Shown here piece after piece: positions 15,974-24,227 of a stretch of 64,000 nucleotides of DNA. Numbering within the stretch: the stretch's first letter is position 1; each line of letters begins with the position of its first letter. Origin of the DNA: Streptomyces sp. NBC_00663. GTDB taxonomy: Bacteria > Actinomycetota > Actinomycetes > Streptomycetales > Streptomycetaceae. Below the pieces are notes generated by a model. That model made no database searches. It had not been told where the DNA came from and saw only the letters and a list, made by a program, of their open reading frames with translations. A program made the position numbers and the translations under genes. The DNA lies in NCBI RefSeq assembly GCF_036226885.1, contig NZ_CP109027.1, positions 8,308,001 through 8,372,000 on the forward strand, given 5' to 3'.

Positions 15974-17080
15974 GTGCACGACGGCAACGTAGTGGTGATC
16001 GGCGGCGGTTACGCGGGTGTCCGCCTCGCGAAACGACTGGACGCGACGACGCGGGTCACGCTCGTCGACCGCAAGGAGGTCTTCTTCCACCGCATCGCCT
16101 CGCTGCGGGCGGGCGTGCGCCCGGAGTGGACGACGACGCCCTTCATCCCGTACGACCGCCTGCTCACCCACGGCCGGGTGGTCACCGGCAAGGCGGTCCG
16201 CATCGACACCGCCGGGCGCGAGGTCCGACTGGCCACCGGTGAACGCCTGCCGTACGACGTACTGGTCATCGCCACCGGGGCCGACTACCCCGAACCCGCG
16301 CGCTTCGCCGGCACCACCGCCGAGGAGGCCGCCAAGTCGTTCGGCGAACAGCAGCGCAAGGTCGCCACCGCCCAGCACATCCTCGTCGTCGGCGGCGGTC
16401 CCTCGGGTGTCGAACTCGGCGCCGAGATACGCCTGGCCCGCCCCGACGCCCGGGTCACCCTCGCCCACTCCGGCCCCGAGCTGCTGCACTCCACCGGCAG
16501 CGCCCGCGCCGGTCAGAAGGCCCGCGCCTGGCTGGAGGCGCACGACGTGGAGGTACGCCTCGACTCCTTCATGTCCCCCGGCAACGACTTCGGCACCTAC
16601 CGCGACGCCCACGGCACCGTCGTCGAGGCGGACGCCTCCTTCTGGGCGACCGGCACCACACCCAACACGCTGTGGCTGCGGCTGGCGGGCCATGGCGCCT
16701 GGCTGAACGGGACCGGGCACGTCAAGGTCGACACCGGCCTCCAGGTCGACGGGTACCCCGACGTGTTCGCCGTCGGCGACGTCAACGACGTGGGCGAACT
16801 CAAGGTCACCCCCGCGGCCCTCGCCCAGGCCGAGGTCGCCGCCCACAACATCCGTGCCTATCTGCGCAGTTCAGGCAGACACGGCAAGAAGCCCCGCGCC
16901 TACCGCGCGGTCCACCGCACCCCGCTCATCGTGCCGTTCGGCCCGGCCGACGGCGTGACCATGCTGCCGGTACCGGGCGGCGAGAGCGCGGTCCTCGGCG
17001 GCCGTACCACCACCTTGGCCAAGGCGAAGACCCTCATGACCCCGTTCATGAGACGGCAGTTGGGCTACACCGCGGCGTGA
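15974..17080 (+). CDS. NAD(P)/FAD-dependent oxidoreductase (NDH-2/AIF-like)
   Basis: A 368-residue pyridine-nucleotide disulfide-fold flavoprotein without a CxxC pair. The FAD motif VVIGGGYAGVRLAKRL is at about 5-20, the NAD(P) motif LVVGGGPSGVELGAEI in the middle, and AVGDVNDVGELKVTP closes the FAD site. The family includes type II NADH dehydrogenases and apoptosis-inducing-factor-like (AMID) oxidoreductases; length and lack of a membrane tail favour the latter. The GTG at 15974 is chosen because AGGAG lies at 15962-15966. The last 16 bases overlap the convergent CoA-transferase subunit B gene. Confidence 0.9.
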   Translation: MHDGNVVVIGGGYAGVRLAKRLDATTRVTLVDRKEVFFHRIASLRAGVRPEWTTTPFIPYDRLLTHGRVVTGKAVRIDTAGREVRLATGERLPYDVLVIATGADYPEPARFAGTTAEEAAKSFGEQQRKVATAQHILVVGGGPSGVELGAEIRLARPDARVTLAHSGPELLHSTGSARAGQKARAWLEAHDVEVRLDSFMSPGNDFGTYRDAHGTVVEADASFWATGTTPNTLWLRLAGHGAWLNGTGHVKVDTGLQVDGYPDVFAVGDVNDVGELKVTPAALAQAEVAAHNIRAYLRSSGRHGKKPRAYRAVHRTPLIVPFGPADGVTMLPVPGGESAVLGGRTTTLAKAKTLMTPFMRRQLGYTAA

Positions 17081-17715
17081 GTGGCGGCCCGGGCGAGCGG
17101 CGCGTCCGTCCGTTCGGCGATGTCCTCGGCGCTCGCGCCCGGCGCACACTCCACGAGGACCAGACCGCCGGGTGTGACGTCGAGGACGCCCAGGTCGGTG
17201 ATGATCCGGTGCACACAGCGCTCGCCGGTGAGCGGCAGCGCGCACTCCCTGACGATCTTGGGGCTGCCGTCCTTGGCGGTGTGCTCCATCAGCACGATCA
17301 CCCGGCGGGCCCCGTGGACCAGGTCCATCGCCCCGCCCATGCCCTTGACCGTCTTGCCGGGGACCATCCAGTTGGCGAGGTCGCCGCTCTGCGACACCTG
17401 CATCGCGCCGAGCACGGCGATGTCGATGTGGCCGCCCCGGATCATGCCGAAGGACAGTGCGGAGTCGAAGAACGCGGCACCCGGCAGCACGGTGACCGTC
17501 TCCTTGCCCGCGTTGATCAGATCCGGGTCGACCTCGTCCTCCGTCGGGTACGGGCCGGTGCCGAGGATGCCGTTCTCGGAGTGCAGGACGACCTGGACGC
17601 CGGGCGGGAGATGGCCGGGGATCAGGGTGGGCAGACCGATGCCGAGGTTGACGTAGGAGCCGTCGGTGAGTTCGGCGGCGGCGCGGGCGGCCATCTGGTC
17701 GCGGGTCCAGCTCAT
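17065..17715 (-). CDS. CoA transferase subunit B (3-oxoacid/3-oxoadipate CoA-transferase type)
   Basis: A 216-residue class I CoA-transferase beta subunit. It has NLGIGLPTLIPGHLP and the SENGILG motif (residues 46-52) whose glutamate forms the CoA thioester intermediate. It pairs with subunit A, overlapping it by four bases. Substrate could be acetoacetate (SCOT) or 3-oxoadipate (PcaIJ); with fumarylacetoacetase-like enzymes upstream, acetoacetate or a beta-keto acid released from ring cleavage is plausible. It is the last gene of the minus-strand catabolic cluster. Confidence 0.93.
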   Translation of the reverse strand: MSWTRDQMAARAAAELTDGSYVNLGIGLPTLIPGHLPPGVQVVLHSENGILGTGPYPTEDEVDPDLINAGKETVTVLPGAAFFDSALSFGMIRGGHIDIAVLGAMQVSQSGDLANWMVPGKTVKGMGGAMDLVHGARRVIVLMEHTAKDGSPKIVRECALPLTGERCVHRIITDLGVLDVTPGGLVLVECAPGASAEDIAERTDAPLARAATHAAV

Positions 17716-18467
17716 GCTCGTACGGTCCTCTTCTCGATGCGCTTGTCGCCGGCCTGACCGGCCGTCAACTCCACCACCCGCTGGACGAAGATGCCGGGGA
17801 CGTGCACCGCGTCGGGGTCCAACTCGCCCGGTTCCACCAGCTCTTCGACCTCGGCGATCGTGACCCCGCCCGCCGTCGCGGCCAACGGGTTGAAGTTCGC
17901 GGCCGACTTGCGGAACACCAGGTTGCCGTGGCGGTCGCCGCGCCAGGCCCGGACCAGGGCGAAGTCGGTGGTGATGCCGTGCTCCAGGACGTGCGGGCGG
18001 CCCCGGAAGGTGCGGATCTCCTTCGGCGGGGAGGCGACGGCCACCGAGCCGTCGGGCGCGTAACGCCAGGGCAGGCCGCCGTTGGCGACCTGGGTGCCCA
18101 CGCCCGCCGGGGTGTAGAAGGCGGGGATGCCCGCTCCGCCGGCCCGCAGCCGTTCGGCCAGCGTGCCCTGCGGCACCAGCTCCACTTCCAGCTCGCCGGA
18201 CAGGTACTGCCGGGCGAACTCCTTGTTCTCGCCCACATAACTGCCGGTGACGCGGGCGATCCGGCCGTCCGCCAGCAGGACGCCGAGGCCGAGGCCGTCG
18301 ACGCCGCAGTTGTTCGACACGACCTCCAGGCCGCGGGCGCCCTGGGCGTGCAGGGCCCTGATGAGTACGTCGGGGACGCCGCTGAGGCCGAAGCCGCCTA
18401 CGGCCAGCGACGCACCGTCGGGGATGTCGGCGACCGCCTCGGCGGCGCTCGTACGGACCTTGTCCAT
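17712..18467 (-). CDS. CoA transferase subunit A (3-oxoacid/3-oxoadipate CoA-transferase type)
   Basis: A 251-residue alpha subunit with the glycine-rich VGGFGLSGVPDVLIRAL near residue 22, consistent with class I CoA transferases, and a GITTDFALVRAWRGD segment. Together with the beta subunit it moves CoA from succinyl-CoA to a 3-oxo acid. It follows the SDR pseudogene by 18 bases in the same direction and is translationally coupled to subunit B. Confidence 0.93.
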   Translation of the reverse strand: MDKVRTSAAEAVADIPDGASLAVGGFGLSGVPDVLIRALHAQGARGLEVVSNNCGVDGLGLGVLLADGRIARVTGSYVGENKEFARQYLSGELEVELVPQGTLAERLRAGGAGIPAFYTPAGVGTQVANGGLPWRYAPDGSVAVASPPKEIRTFRGRPHVLEHGITTDFALVRAWRGDRHGNLVFRKSAANFNPLAATAGGVTIAEVEELVEPGELDPDAVHVPGIFVQRVVELTAGQAGDKRIEKRTVRA

Positions 18468-18485
18468 GAAGCCTTTCCGTTCCAG

Positions 18486-18973
18486 CTACTTCAGTGCGTC
18501 GGACAGCGACTTGACCCCGCCGTGCGCGGTGAGACCGCCGCCGACCGGGATCTCGGCGCCGGTGATGAAGGACGACTCGGCGGAGAGGAGGAACACGACG
18601 AGCGGGGTGATCTCGTCGACGGGTTCCGGTGCGACCGACGGGCGTCTCACGGATGTTGGCTTCACGGAAGGCGGGCGCGGCGGACGCGGTCATCTCCGTC
18701 TCGATGAACCCGGGGTGGATCGTGTTGATCCGGATGCCACGCGGGCCCAGCTCCAGGGCGGACCCCTTCGACAGGCCCCGCAGCGCCGTTCACGGCGTGC
18801 ACGCGGGCGAAGTCCTCGGGGAGTGCGTCGTCGAGGCGGCGGCAGCCCGGGGCGTCCCTCACATCGGTGGCGATGACCCGGGCGCCCTCGCGGGTGAGCG
18901 CCTCCGCCTCCGCCGCGCCCTGGCCACGGGCGGCGCCGGTGACAACGACCACCTTGCCCAGCAGCCGCTTCAC
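18486..18973 (-). pseudogene. Degraded short-chain dehydrogenase/reductase (SDR) gene
   Basis: The reverse strand from a GTG at 18973 (overlapping the FAH stop) starts a normal SDR: VVVTGAARGQGAAEAEAL, then VIATDV. After about 55 residues the usual NNAG and catalytic Ser/Tyr-x3-Lys region is missing; the text jumps to the late SDR segment GPRGIRINTIHPGFIE in another frame, then shifts again before the terminal FLLSAESSFITGAEIPV and the stop at 18486. The total is 488 bases against about 750 expected. At least one internal deletion and a downstream frameshift make it nonfunctional, while flanking genes are intact. Sequencing error cannot explain the missing 250 bases. Confidence 0.85.
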
Positions 18974-19941
18974 GGCCGCTCCCGGCCACGCCGCCGACCG
19001 GTCGGCAGCGGCACCGGTGCGGCGCCCGCGACGACGGTGTTGGAGACGGTGCCGATGCCGTCGACGGCGAGGGTGACCGTGTCGCCCGGCTTCAGCGGCG
19101 GCGGATCCTGACGGCCGCGGACGCCCCACAGCTCCGCAAGACAGCCGCCGTTGCCGCAGGTGCCCGAGCCGAGGACGTCACCGGGACGCACCCAGGTGCC
19201 GCGCGAGGCGTAGGCGACCATCTCCTCGAAGGTCCAGCTCATGTTGGACAGCAGGTCCTCGCCGATCACCTCACCGTTGACCGAGGCGGTGAGGGCGAGG
19301 CGCAGGAAGCCGTCCGGGTCGCGGTACCGCTCCATCTCGTCGGCGGTGACCAGGTACGGGCCGAGCGTGGTGGCGGTGTCCTTGCCCTTGCACGGGCCGA
19401 GGTTGACCTTCATCTCGGCGGACTGGAGATCGCGGGCGGACCAGTCGTTGAAGACCGTGTAGCCGACGATGTGCTCACGGGCCCGCTCCGGGGTGAGGTC
19501 GCGGCCCTCCCGGCCGATCACGGCAGCGACTTCGAGCTCGAAGTCGAGAACGGCCGACCCGGGCGGCACCGGGATGTCGTCGTAAGGGCCGTACACCGCA
19601 TAGGGGTTGGTGAAGTAGAACGTCGGCGCCGCCCACCACTGCTCCGGCACACCGGCGTTCCCGTCGATGGACCGGCGCACCCCCTCCACATGCTCCTCGA
19701 ACGTCACGAAGTCCCGCACGGTGGGCGGCTGGAGAGGCGCCAGCAGCCGTACCTCGGACACCTGGGGGCCGGGCGGTACGTCGAGCGCCACCGCGCCCGC
19801 GTCGAGCAGCCGGTCAAGACCGCCCGTCTCGGCCAGCAGCTCGGTCAGGGAGCGCACGGCGGGCAGCGGATACAGCGTGCCGTCCGTCTCGACGACGGCC
19901 ACATGCCGCCGGCCGCGGAACTCGTAGGTGGCGAAACGCAT
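18970..19941 (-). CDS. Fumarylacetoacetate hydrolase (FAH) family protein 1
   Basis: A 323-residue FAH-superfamily enzyme. The C-terminal catalytic domain shows YGPYDDIPVPPGS, an LDFELEVAAVIG strand carrying the metal-binding glutamates, and GYTVFNDWSARDLQ. The SGTCGNGGCLAEL loop is typical of the longer FAH subgroup related to fumarylacetoacetase and 4-hydroxyphenylacetate isomerase. It is expected to hydrolyse or isomerise an acylpyruvate-type ring-cleavage product. It overlaps the SDR remnant downstream and lies about 100 bases after the extradiol dioxygenase. Confidence 0.9.
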   Translation of the reverse strand: MRFATYEFRGRRHVAVVETDGTLYPLPAVRSLTELLAETGGLDRLLDAGAVALDVPPGPQVSEVRLLAPLQPPTVRDFVTFEEHVEGVRRSIDGNAGVPEQWWAAPTFYFTNPYAVYGPYDDIPVPPGSAVLDFELEVAAVIGREGRDLTPERAREHIVGYTVFNDWSARDLQSAEMKVNLGPCKGKDTATTLGPYLVTADEMERYRDPDGFLRLALTASVNGEVIGEDLLSNMSWTFEEMVAYASRGTWVRPGDVLGSGTCGNGGCLAELWGVRGRQDPPPLKPGDTVTLAVDGIGTVSNTVVAGAAPVPLPTGRRRGRERP

Positions 19942-19960
19942 GGAAGGGGTCCTGTCGGGA

Positions 19961-20050
19961 GGGGCGGATCAGACTGGCGCCGCCTGATCAGACGGGCGGG
20001 TCGGATCGGAGGGGCGGCTCGGATCGGGCGGGCGGGATCAGACGGGCGGG
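19961..20050 (+). repeat. Short G-rich repeats between FAH and the dioxygenase gene
   Basis: The 15-base sequence GATCAGACGGGCGGG occurs at 19986-20000 and again at 20036-20050, with related GGGCGGATCAGAC and GGATCGGAGGGGCGG in between. The second copy runs into the dioxygenase stop codon. Probably slippage-prone spacer; no regulatory role is evident. Confidence 0.6.
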
Positions 20051-20970
20051 GCGACGAAGCAGCCGCGGTCGACGTCGTTGAACGACTCCTTGGCGACCAG
20101 CTCGTTCATCGGGTTCGCGGTGCCCCACTGGTCGGTGACCTCGGGCTGGGAGAAGTCGTAGACGTGCGGGTGCCAGGTGTCCTCGTCGAGGTTCTCCAAC
20201 TCCGTCGTGTACTCCACCGTGTTGCCGTGCGGGTCGAGGAAGTAGGTGAACGTGTTGTCGCCCGCCATGTGCCGGCCAGGACCCCAGACCTTGCGGGCCC
20301 CGGAGCGCATCACCCGGCCCGAGCCGCGCATGTACTCGTCGATGCCGCGCATCTCGAAGGACACGTGGTGCAGCGCGGTGTGCGGGCCCTGCGCGATGGC
20401 CATGGAGTGGTGCTGGTTGCTGATCCGCATGAAGTGCATGACCTCGCCCATGTGGGGTGAGGACAGGGTGTCGGAGAGGCGGAAGCCGAGGTGGGTCTCG
20501 TACCACTCCCGAGTGCGGTTCAGATCGGGGGAGTTGAGGACGACGTGCGACAGCTTGACCGGGATCGACTCCTTCTCCTCGATCCGGCGGTGCCGGCGGA
20601 CCTCGACGTCCGCCGAGACCTCGATGGTCCGCCCGTCGACGTCGAAGAAGCGGAAGCCGTAGCCGCCGCCGGGGGTGTCGACCTTGCCCGGCTGGGCGAT
20701 CAACTGGACGCCCCCGGCCAGGAGTCGCTCGGCGAGCGTGTCCACGTCCGCAGCCGAAGCCGCCCCGTAGGAGACCAGGTCGAGACGCTTCTCCTCGGCC
20801 TTGCGCAGCCGGATCACATAGCGTTCGGGGCTGCCCTCGGCGGCCAGGAAGGCGATGCCGGAGTCCTCTTCGACCTTGGTCAGGCCCCAGACGCCGGCGT
20901 AGAAGTCGAGCTGCTTGTCGTAGTCGGGCACGGCGAGGTCGACGTGCCGAAGGTGGGTGAGCAGACGCAT
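20038..20970 (-). CDS. Two-domain extradiol ring-cleavage dioxygenase (VOC family)
   Basis: A 310-residue type I extradiol dioxygenase with two tandem VOC modules. The second module holds the probable iron triad His142 (KLSHVVLNS), His202 (ALHHVSFEM) and Glu253 (GNTVEYTTE), the 2-His-1-carboxylate arrangement of catechol 2,3-dioxygenases and 2,3-dihydroxybiphenyl dioxygenases. It would open a dihydroxylated aromatic ring next to the hydroxyls. It lies four bases after the amidohydrolase gene in the same operon, and its products could feed the two FAH-family enzymes. The exact substrate is not readable. Confidence 0.9.
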   Translation of the reverse strand: MRLLTHLRHVDLAVPDYDKQLDFYAGVWGLTKVEEDSGIAFLAAEGSPERYVIRLRKAEEKRLDLVSYGAASAADVDTLAERLLAGGVQLIAQPGKVDTPGGGYGFRFFDVDGRTIEVSADVEVRRHRRIEEKESIPVKLSHVVLNSPDLNRTREWYETHLGFRLSDTLSSPHMGEVMHFMRISNQHHSMAIAQGPHTALHHVSFEMRGIDEYMRGSGRVMRSGARKVWGPGRHMAGDNTFTYFLDPHGNTVEYTTELENLDEDTWHPHVYDFSQPEVTDQWGTANPMNELVAKESFNDVDRGCFVAPPV

Positions 20971-20974
20971 GGTG

Positions 20975-22057
20975 TCAGTCCTTTCGGAGGAGGGCGGCCG
21001 CGGTTCCGCCCCGTACGGCGTCGAAGTCGGCGTCGGACAGGCCTGCCGCGCGCAGCGCGCCCAGCGGATCGTCCGTGCCCATGTCGAAGGGGAAGTCGGA
21101 GCCGAGCAGGACGCGGTCGGCGCCCGCGGCGGCGACGAGGGCGCGCAGCACGGCCGGGTCGTGGACGAGGGAGTCGAAGTACAGCTGCCGCAGATAGCTG
21201 CTGGGTTCCCGGGCGCAGCCCCGGGCGTCGGGGCGGACCCGCCAGGCGTGGTCGGAGCGGCCGATGTGGGTGGGCAGATAGCCGCCGCCGTGCGCCGCGA
21301 TCAGCCGTAGCCCCGGATGGCGGTCCAGGACACCGGAGAAGATCAGGTGGGAGAGCGCGGTGGCGTTCTCGGTGGGCTGGCCGACGGTGTTGGACAGGTA
21401 CCACCGGTCGAGGCGCTCGTCGAGCGTGCAGCCGAAGGGGTGCAGGAAGACGAGGGCACCGGTCTGCTCGGCCCGGGACCAGAACGGCGCGTACGCCGGG
21501 TCCGACAGTTCGCGGCCGGGGGCGTGCGAGGAGATCTCGACGCCCCGGAGGCCCAGTTCCCGTGCGTGGTCGAGCAACTCGACGGCGAGATCCGGGTGTT
21601 GGAGCGGGACGAGTCCGAGGCCGTAGAGACGCTCGGGGGCCTTGGCGCAGTGTTCGGCGGTGCCGGTGTTCGCCAACCTGCCGATGGTCGCGGCCAGTTC
21701 GGGCTCGGCCCAGTAGTGGTAGTGCGAGGGGGAGGGGCTGACCAGCTGGATGTCCACGCCCTGTGCGTCCATCGCCGCCAGGCGCACGGCGGCGTCCGTC
21801 AGCCGCGGGATGCGGGCGCCGACCATGGGGCCGTTCACCGCGAGGGCCGCGGGGCCGTTGCGGCGGGCGTCCAGGGCGCGGGCCTCGGCGAGACCGGGAC
21901 CGGGGTGGCCGGCGGCGGCCTCCTCGATCTCCGGGAGGACGAGGTGGGCGTGGACATCGATCGTCGGGGCCGGGGCCGGGGGCGGTGACGAAGCCGAGGC
22001 CGGGCGGGGAGCCCGAGCTGGGTTCGGAGTCGGCGGCGGAGGGGCGGGCGTGGTCAC
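20975..22057 (-). CDS. Amidohydrolase-2 family metal-dependent decarboxylase/hydrolase
   Basis: A 360-residue TIM-barrel amidohydrolase. The metal motif DVHAHL (His36, His38) comes after an unusual Pro/Ala-rich extension of about 32 residues; later come HPFG, AAHGGG and GSDFPFD, the metal and substrate residues of the ACMSD/gamma-resorcylate decarboxylase group. In that group the usual reaction is nonoxidative decarboxylation of an aromatic or semialdehyde acid. The GTG at 22057 overlaps the monooxygenase stop. It could decarboxylate an aromatic acid before ring cleavage or a ring-cleavage product after it. Confidence 0.88.
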   Translation of the reverse strand: MTTPAPPPPTPNPARAPRPASASSPPPAPAPTIDVHAHLVLPEIEEAAAGHPGPGLAEARALDARRNGPAALAVNGPMVGARIPRLTDAAVRLAAMDAQGVDIQLVSPSPSHYHYWAEPELAATIGRLANTGTAEHCAKAPERLYGLGLVPLQHPDLAVELLDHARELGLRGVEISSHAPGRELSDPAYAPFWSRAEQTGALVFLHPFGCTLDERLDRWYLSNTVGQPTENATALSHLIFSGVLDRHPGLRLIAAHGGGYLPTHIGRSDHAWRVRPDARGCAREPSSYLRQLYFDSLVHDPAVLRALVAAAGADRVLLGSDFPFDMGTDDPLGALRAAGLSDADFDAVRGGTAAALLRKD

Positions 22058-23202
22058 GGGAGGTCCTTGAGGGCCGTCATGGTGCGGTGCATCAGCCCGG
22101 GCACGTCCGCGTCGCGCACCCCGTCCAGCAGCCACTGGCCCAGCTGGACGGAGGCGTCGACGACCAGGCGTACCCGGGGCAGCCGCCGGGCGTGGTAGGC
22201 GGTGAGGAGCCGGTCGAGGGGCTCGGCGGCCCAGTCGTCCAGGCGGGTCAGCAGCTCGGCGAGGACCAGGGCGTCCTCCAGGGACATCGCGGCACCCTGG
22301 GCGAGCGTGGGCGGGCAGCAGTGCGCGGCGTCGCCGACCAGTACGACCCGGCCGCGGTGCCACGGCCCCTCCACCAAGTGCCGGTCGAACCAGGTGTAGT
22401 TGACGACCGTCGGATCGGTCAGCGCCTCGCGGATCTCGTCCCACGCGCCGCCGTACCCCTCGCTGAGCGCCCGCATCTCGTCGGCGAAGTCCGCCGGGTC
22501 GATCGAGGCCCGGTCGCGGGCGGGTTCGACGAGGTACGCGTAGACCGTGTCCTCGCTGGTCGGGCAGTACCCGGCGATGAAGCACCGGCCGGCATAGACC
22601 ATCTCGGTGCGGCGAACCCCGGTGGGCCGGGGCGCCGGGGCGCGCCAGATGCCCATCCCGGTGGGCCGGGGCTCGTCGGTGACGCCGATCATCCGGCGGG
22701 TGGCGGAGCCGAGGCCGTCGGCGCCGACGACGAGGTCGTAGCGGCGGCGCGTGCCGTCCGAGAAGGTGACGTCCACGCCCTCGGCGTCCTGCTGGAAGGC
22801 GGTGGCCGTGGTGCCGAGGCGGATGTCGGCGCCCGAGGCGAGGGCCTCGTCGATCAGGAGTTGTTGCAGCCGGGGGCGCTGCATGCCGATGTGGGCGGGC
22901 AGGTCGTCGCCGCCGGTGCGCAGTTCCTCGTGGGCGGCCAGCACGGTTCCGTCGGGGGCGAGGAGGGCGACGCCCTCGGCCTTGTACCCCTCCTTGACGA
23001 TGGTGTCGAGGACACCGACCTCGCGCAGTACCCGCAGGGCGTTGCCCTGAAGGGTGATGCCCGAGCCGGCGGCCGCCTTCCAGTCGGGGCTCGCCTCGAC
23101 GAGGTCGACGCCGATCCCGGCCCGGCGCAGCAGTACCGTCAGGGCGTTTCCGGAGGTGCCTCCGCCGATGATGAGGACAGAGGGGGCGAGGCTGTCAGCC
23201 AT
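22054..23202 (-). CDS. FAD-dependent aromatic-ring monooxygenase (PHBH/salicylate hydroxylase fold)
   Basis: A 382-residue group A flavoprotein monooxygenase with the dinucleotide motif VLIIGGGTSGNALTVLLR at about 9-26, a VGADGLGS segment, and GDAAHCCPPTLAQGAAM, the second FAD motif of the PHBH fold. It hydroxylates a phenolic or N-heteroaromatic ring with NAD(P)H and O2. The ATG at 23202 begins the FAD strand soon after. Operon neighbours supply the following ring-cleavage and chain-processing steps, so it probably makes the diol substrate of the dioxygenase. Confidence 0.92.
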   Translation of the reverse strand: MADSLAPSVLIIGGGTSGNALTVLLRRAGIGVDLVEASPDWKAAAGSGITLQGNALRVLREVGVLDTIVKEGYKAEGVALLAPDGTVLAAHEELRTGGDDLPAHIGMQRPRLQQLLIDEALASGADIRLGTTATAFQQDAEGVDVTFSDGTRRRYDLVVGADGLGSATRRMIGVTDEPRPTGMGIWRAPAPRPTGVRRTEMVYAGRCFIAGYCPTSEDTVYAYLVEPARDRASIDPADFADEMRALSEGYGGAWDEIREALTDPTVVNYTWFDRHLVEGPWHRGRVVLVGDAAHCCPPTLAQGAAMSLEDALVLAELLTRLDDWAAEPLDRLLTAYHARRLPRVRLVVDASVQLGQWLLDGVRDADVPGLMHRTMTALKDLP

Positions 23203-23270
23203 GTCGGGGATACCTCCCGGGTGGGGCCGCGCGACTTCGGGCGGCGGGGTCAAATGGAGGGCGAGCGGAG

Positions 23271-24227
23271 CTACTTGATGGCGATCGGGTTCACGGGGGA
23301 GCCGACGGCGCCGGTGATGGGGAGCGGGGCGGCGGTGAGCCAGAACTCGTACACGCCGTCGTCGGCACAGTCCGCCGCGAGCGCGTCGAGATCCCACATC
23401 TCACCGACCAGCAGGCCCATGTTGGGGATGACGACCTGGTGCAGCGGCTGGAAGGCGTTCTCGAACTCGTTGGGCCGCACCTCGAACCCCCAGGTGTCGG
23501 TGGCGATCGCGGCGATCTCGGTGCGGTGCAGCCAGCCGGCGCTGGTGAAGGAGAGGCCGGGTGCGGGCCCGCCCGCGTAGTCGCCCCAGCCGTCGCGCCT
23601 GACGCGGGCGAGCTGTCCGGTCCGTACGAGAACGAGGTCACCGCGGCCGACGGTCACCCCGTGGGCCTCGGCGGTCGCGGTGAGATGCTCCTCCGTGACG
23701 GCGAAGGAGTCCGGCAACTCGCCCTCGGTGCCCCAGACGTGACCGACGTCCAGCAGGACGCCGCGCCCGGCGACGTACGGCGCCATGTGCTCGATGCCGG
23801 TGACGAGGTCGCCGTCGGAGGTGACGACCTTCTCGGCCGCCCGCCCGTTCCACGCCCTGCCGTGGTCGAAGATGTGCCCGAGCCCGTCCCACTGGGTCGA
23901 GCACTGCAACGGCATCGCGATCACGTCGTCGGCGCCGCCGATGCCGTGCGGGAAGCCCTGGTTGCCGAGGGCGGCGTCGGTGCCGGTGTCCAGCATGGTG
24001 TGGACGGGGTTGGTCCGGCGCCGCCAGCCCTTCTGCGGGCCGTTCATGTCGAAGCGCTGCGACAGCGAGAAGCTCACACCCCGGCGGACCAGGGCGGCCC
24101 CCTCACGCCGCTTGGCCTCGTCGAGGAAATTGAGGGTGCCGAGGACGTCGTCCGCACCCCAACGCCCCCAGTTCGAGAACTCCTTGGCGGCCTCGGCGAT
24201 CGCGCCCTCGGGGTCGTGCCGGTTCAC
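23271..24227 (-). CDS. Cyclase-family metal-dependent hydrolase (kynurenine formamidase-like)
   Basis: A 318-residue member of the cyclase/kynurenine formamidase superfamily. The metal motif is in the variant form CSTQWDGLGHIFDHG rather than the classic HxGTHxDxxxH, and other conserved parts include NWGRWGADDVLGTLNFL and DVGHVWGTEG. Family members hydrolyse cyclic amides, lactones or formamides (kynurenine formamidase, isatin hydrolase). GTG at 24227 is chosen because GAGGAG precedes it by five bases and it overlaps the upstream FAH stop. In the pathway it may open a lactone or amide ring. Confidence 0.87.
   Translation of the reverse strand: MNRHDPEGAIAEAAKEFSNWGRWGADDVLGTLNFLDEAKRREGAALVRRGVSFSLSQRFDMNGPQKGWRRRTNPVHTMLDTGTDAALGNQGFPHGIGGADDVIAMPLQCSTQWDGLGHIFDHGRAWNGRAAEKVVTSDGDLVTGIEHMAPYVAGRGVLLDVGHVWGTEGELPDSFAVTEEHLTATAEAHGVTVGRGDLVLVRTGQLARVRRDGWGDYAGGPAPGLSFTSAGWLHRTEIAAIATDTWGFEVRPNEFENAFQPLHQVVIPNMGLLVGEMWDLDALAADCADDGVYEFWLTAAPLPITGAVGSPVNPIAIK

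Noticed and set aside
18486..18973. Intact short dehydrogenase gene
   Set aside because: About 250 bases including the active-site region are missing and the frame is broken, so the SDR fold cannot be complete.
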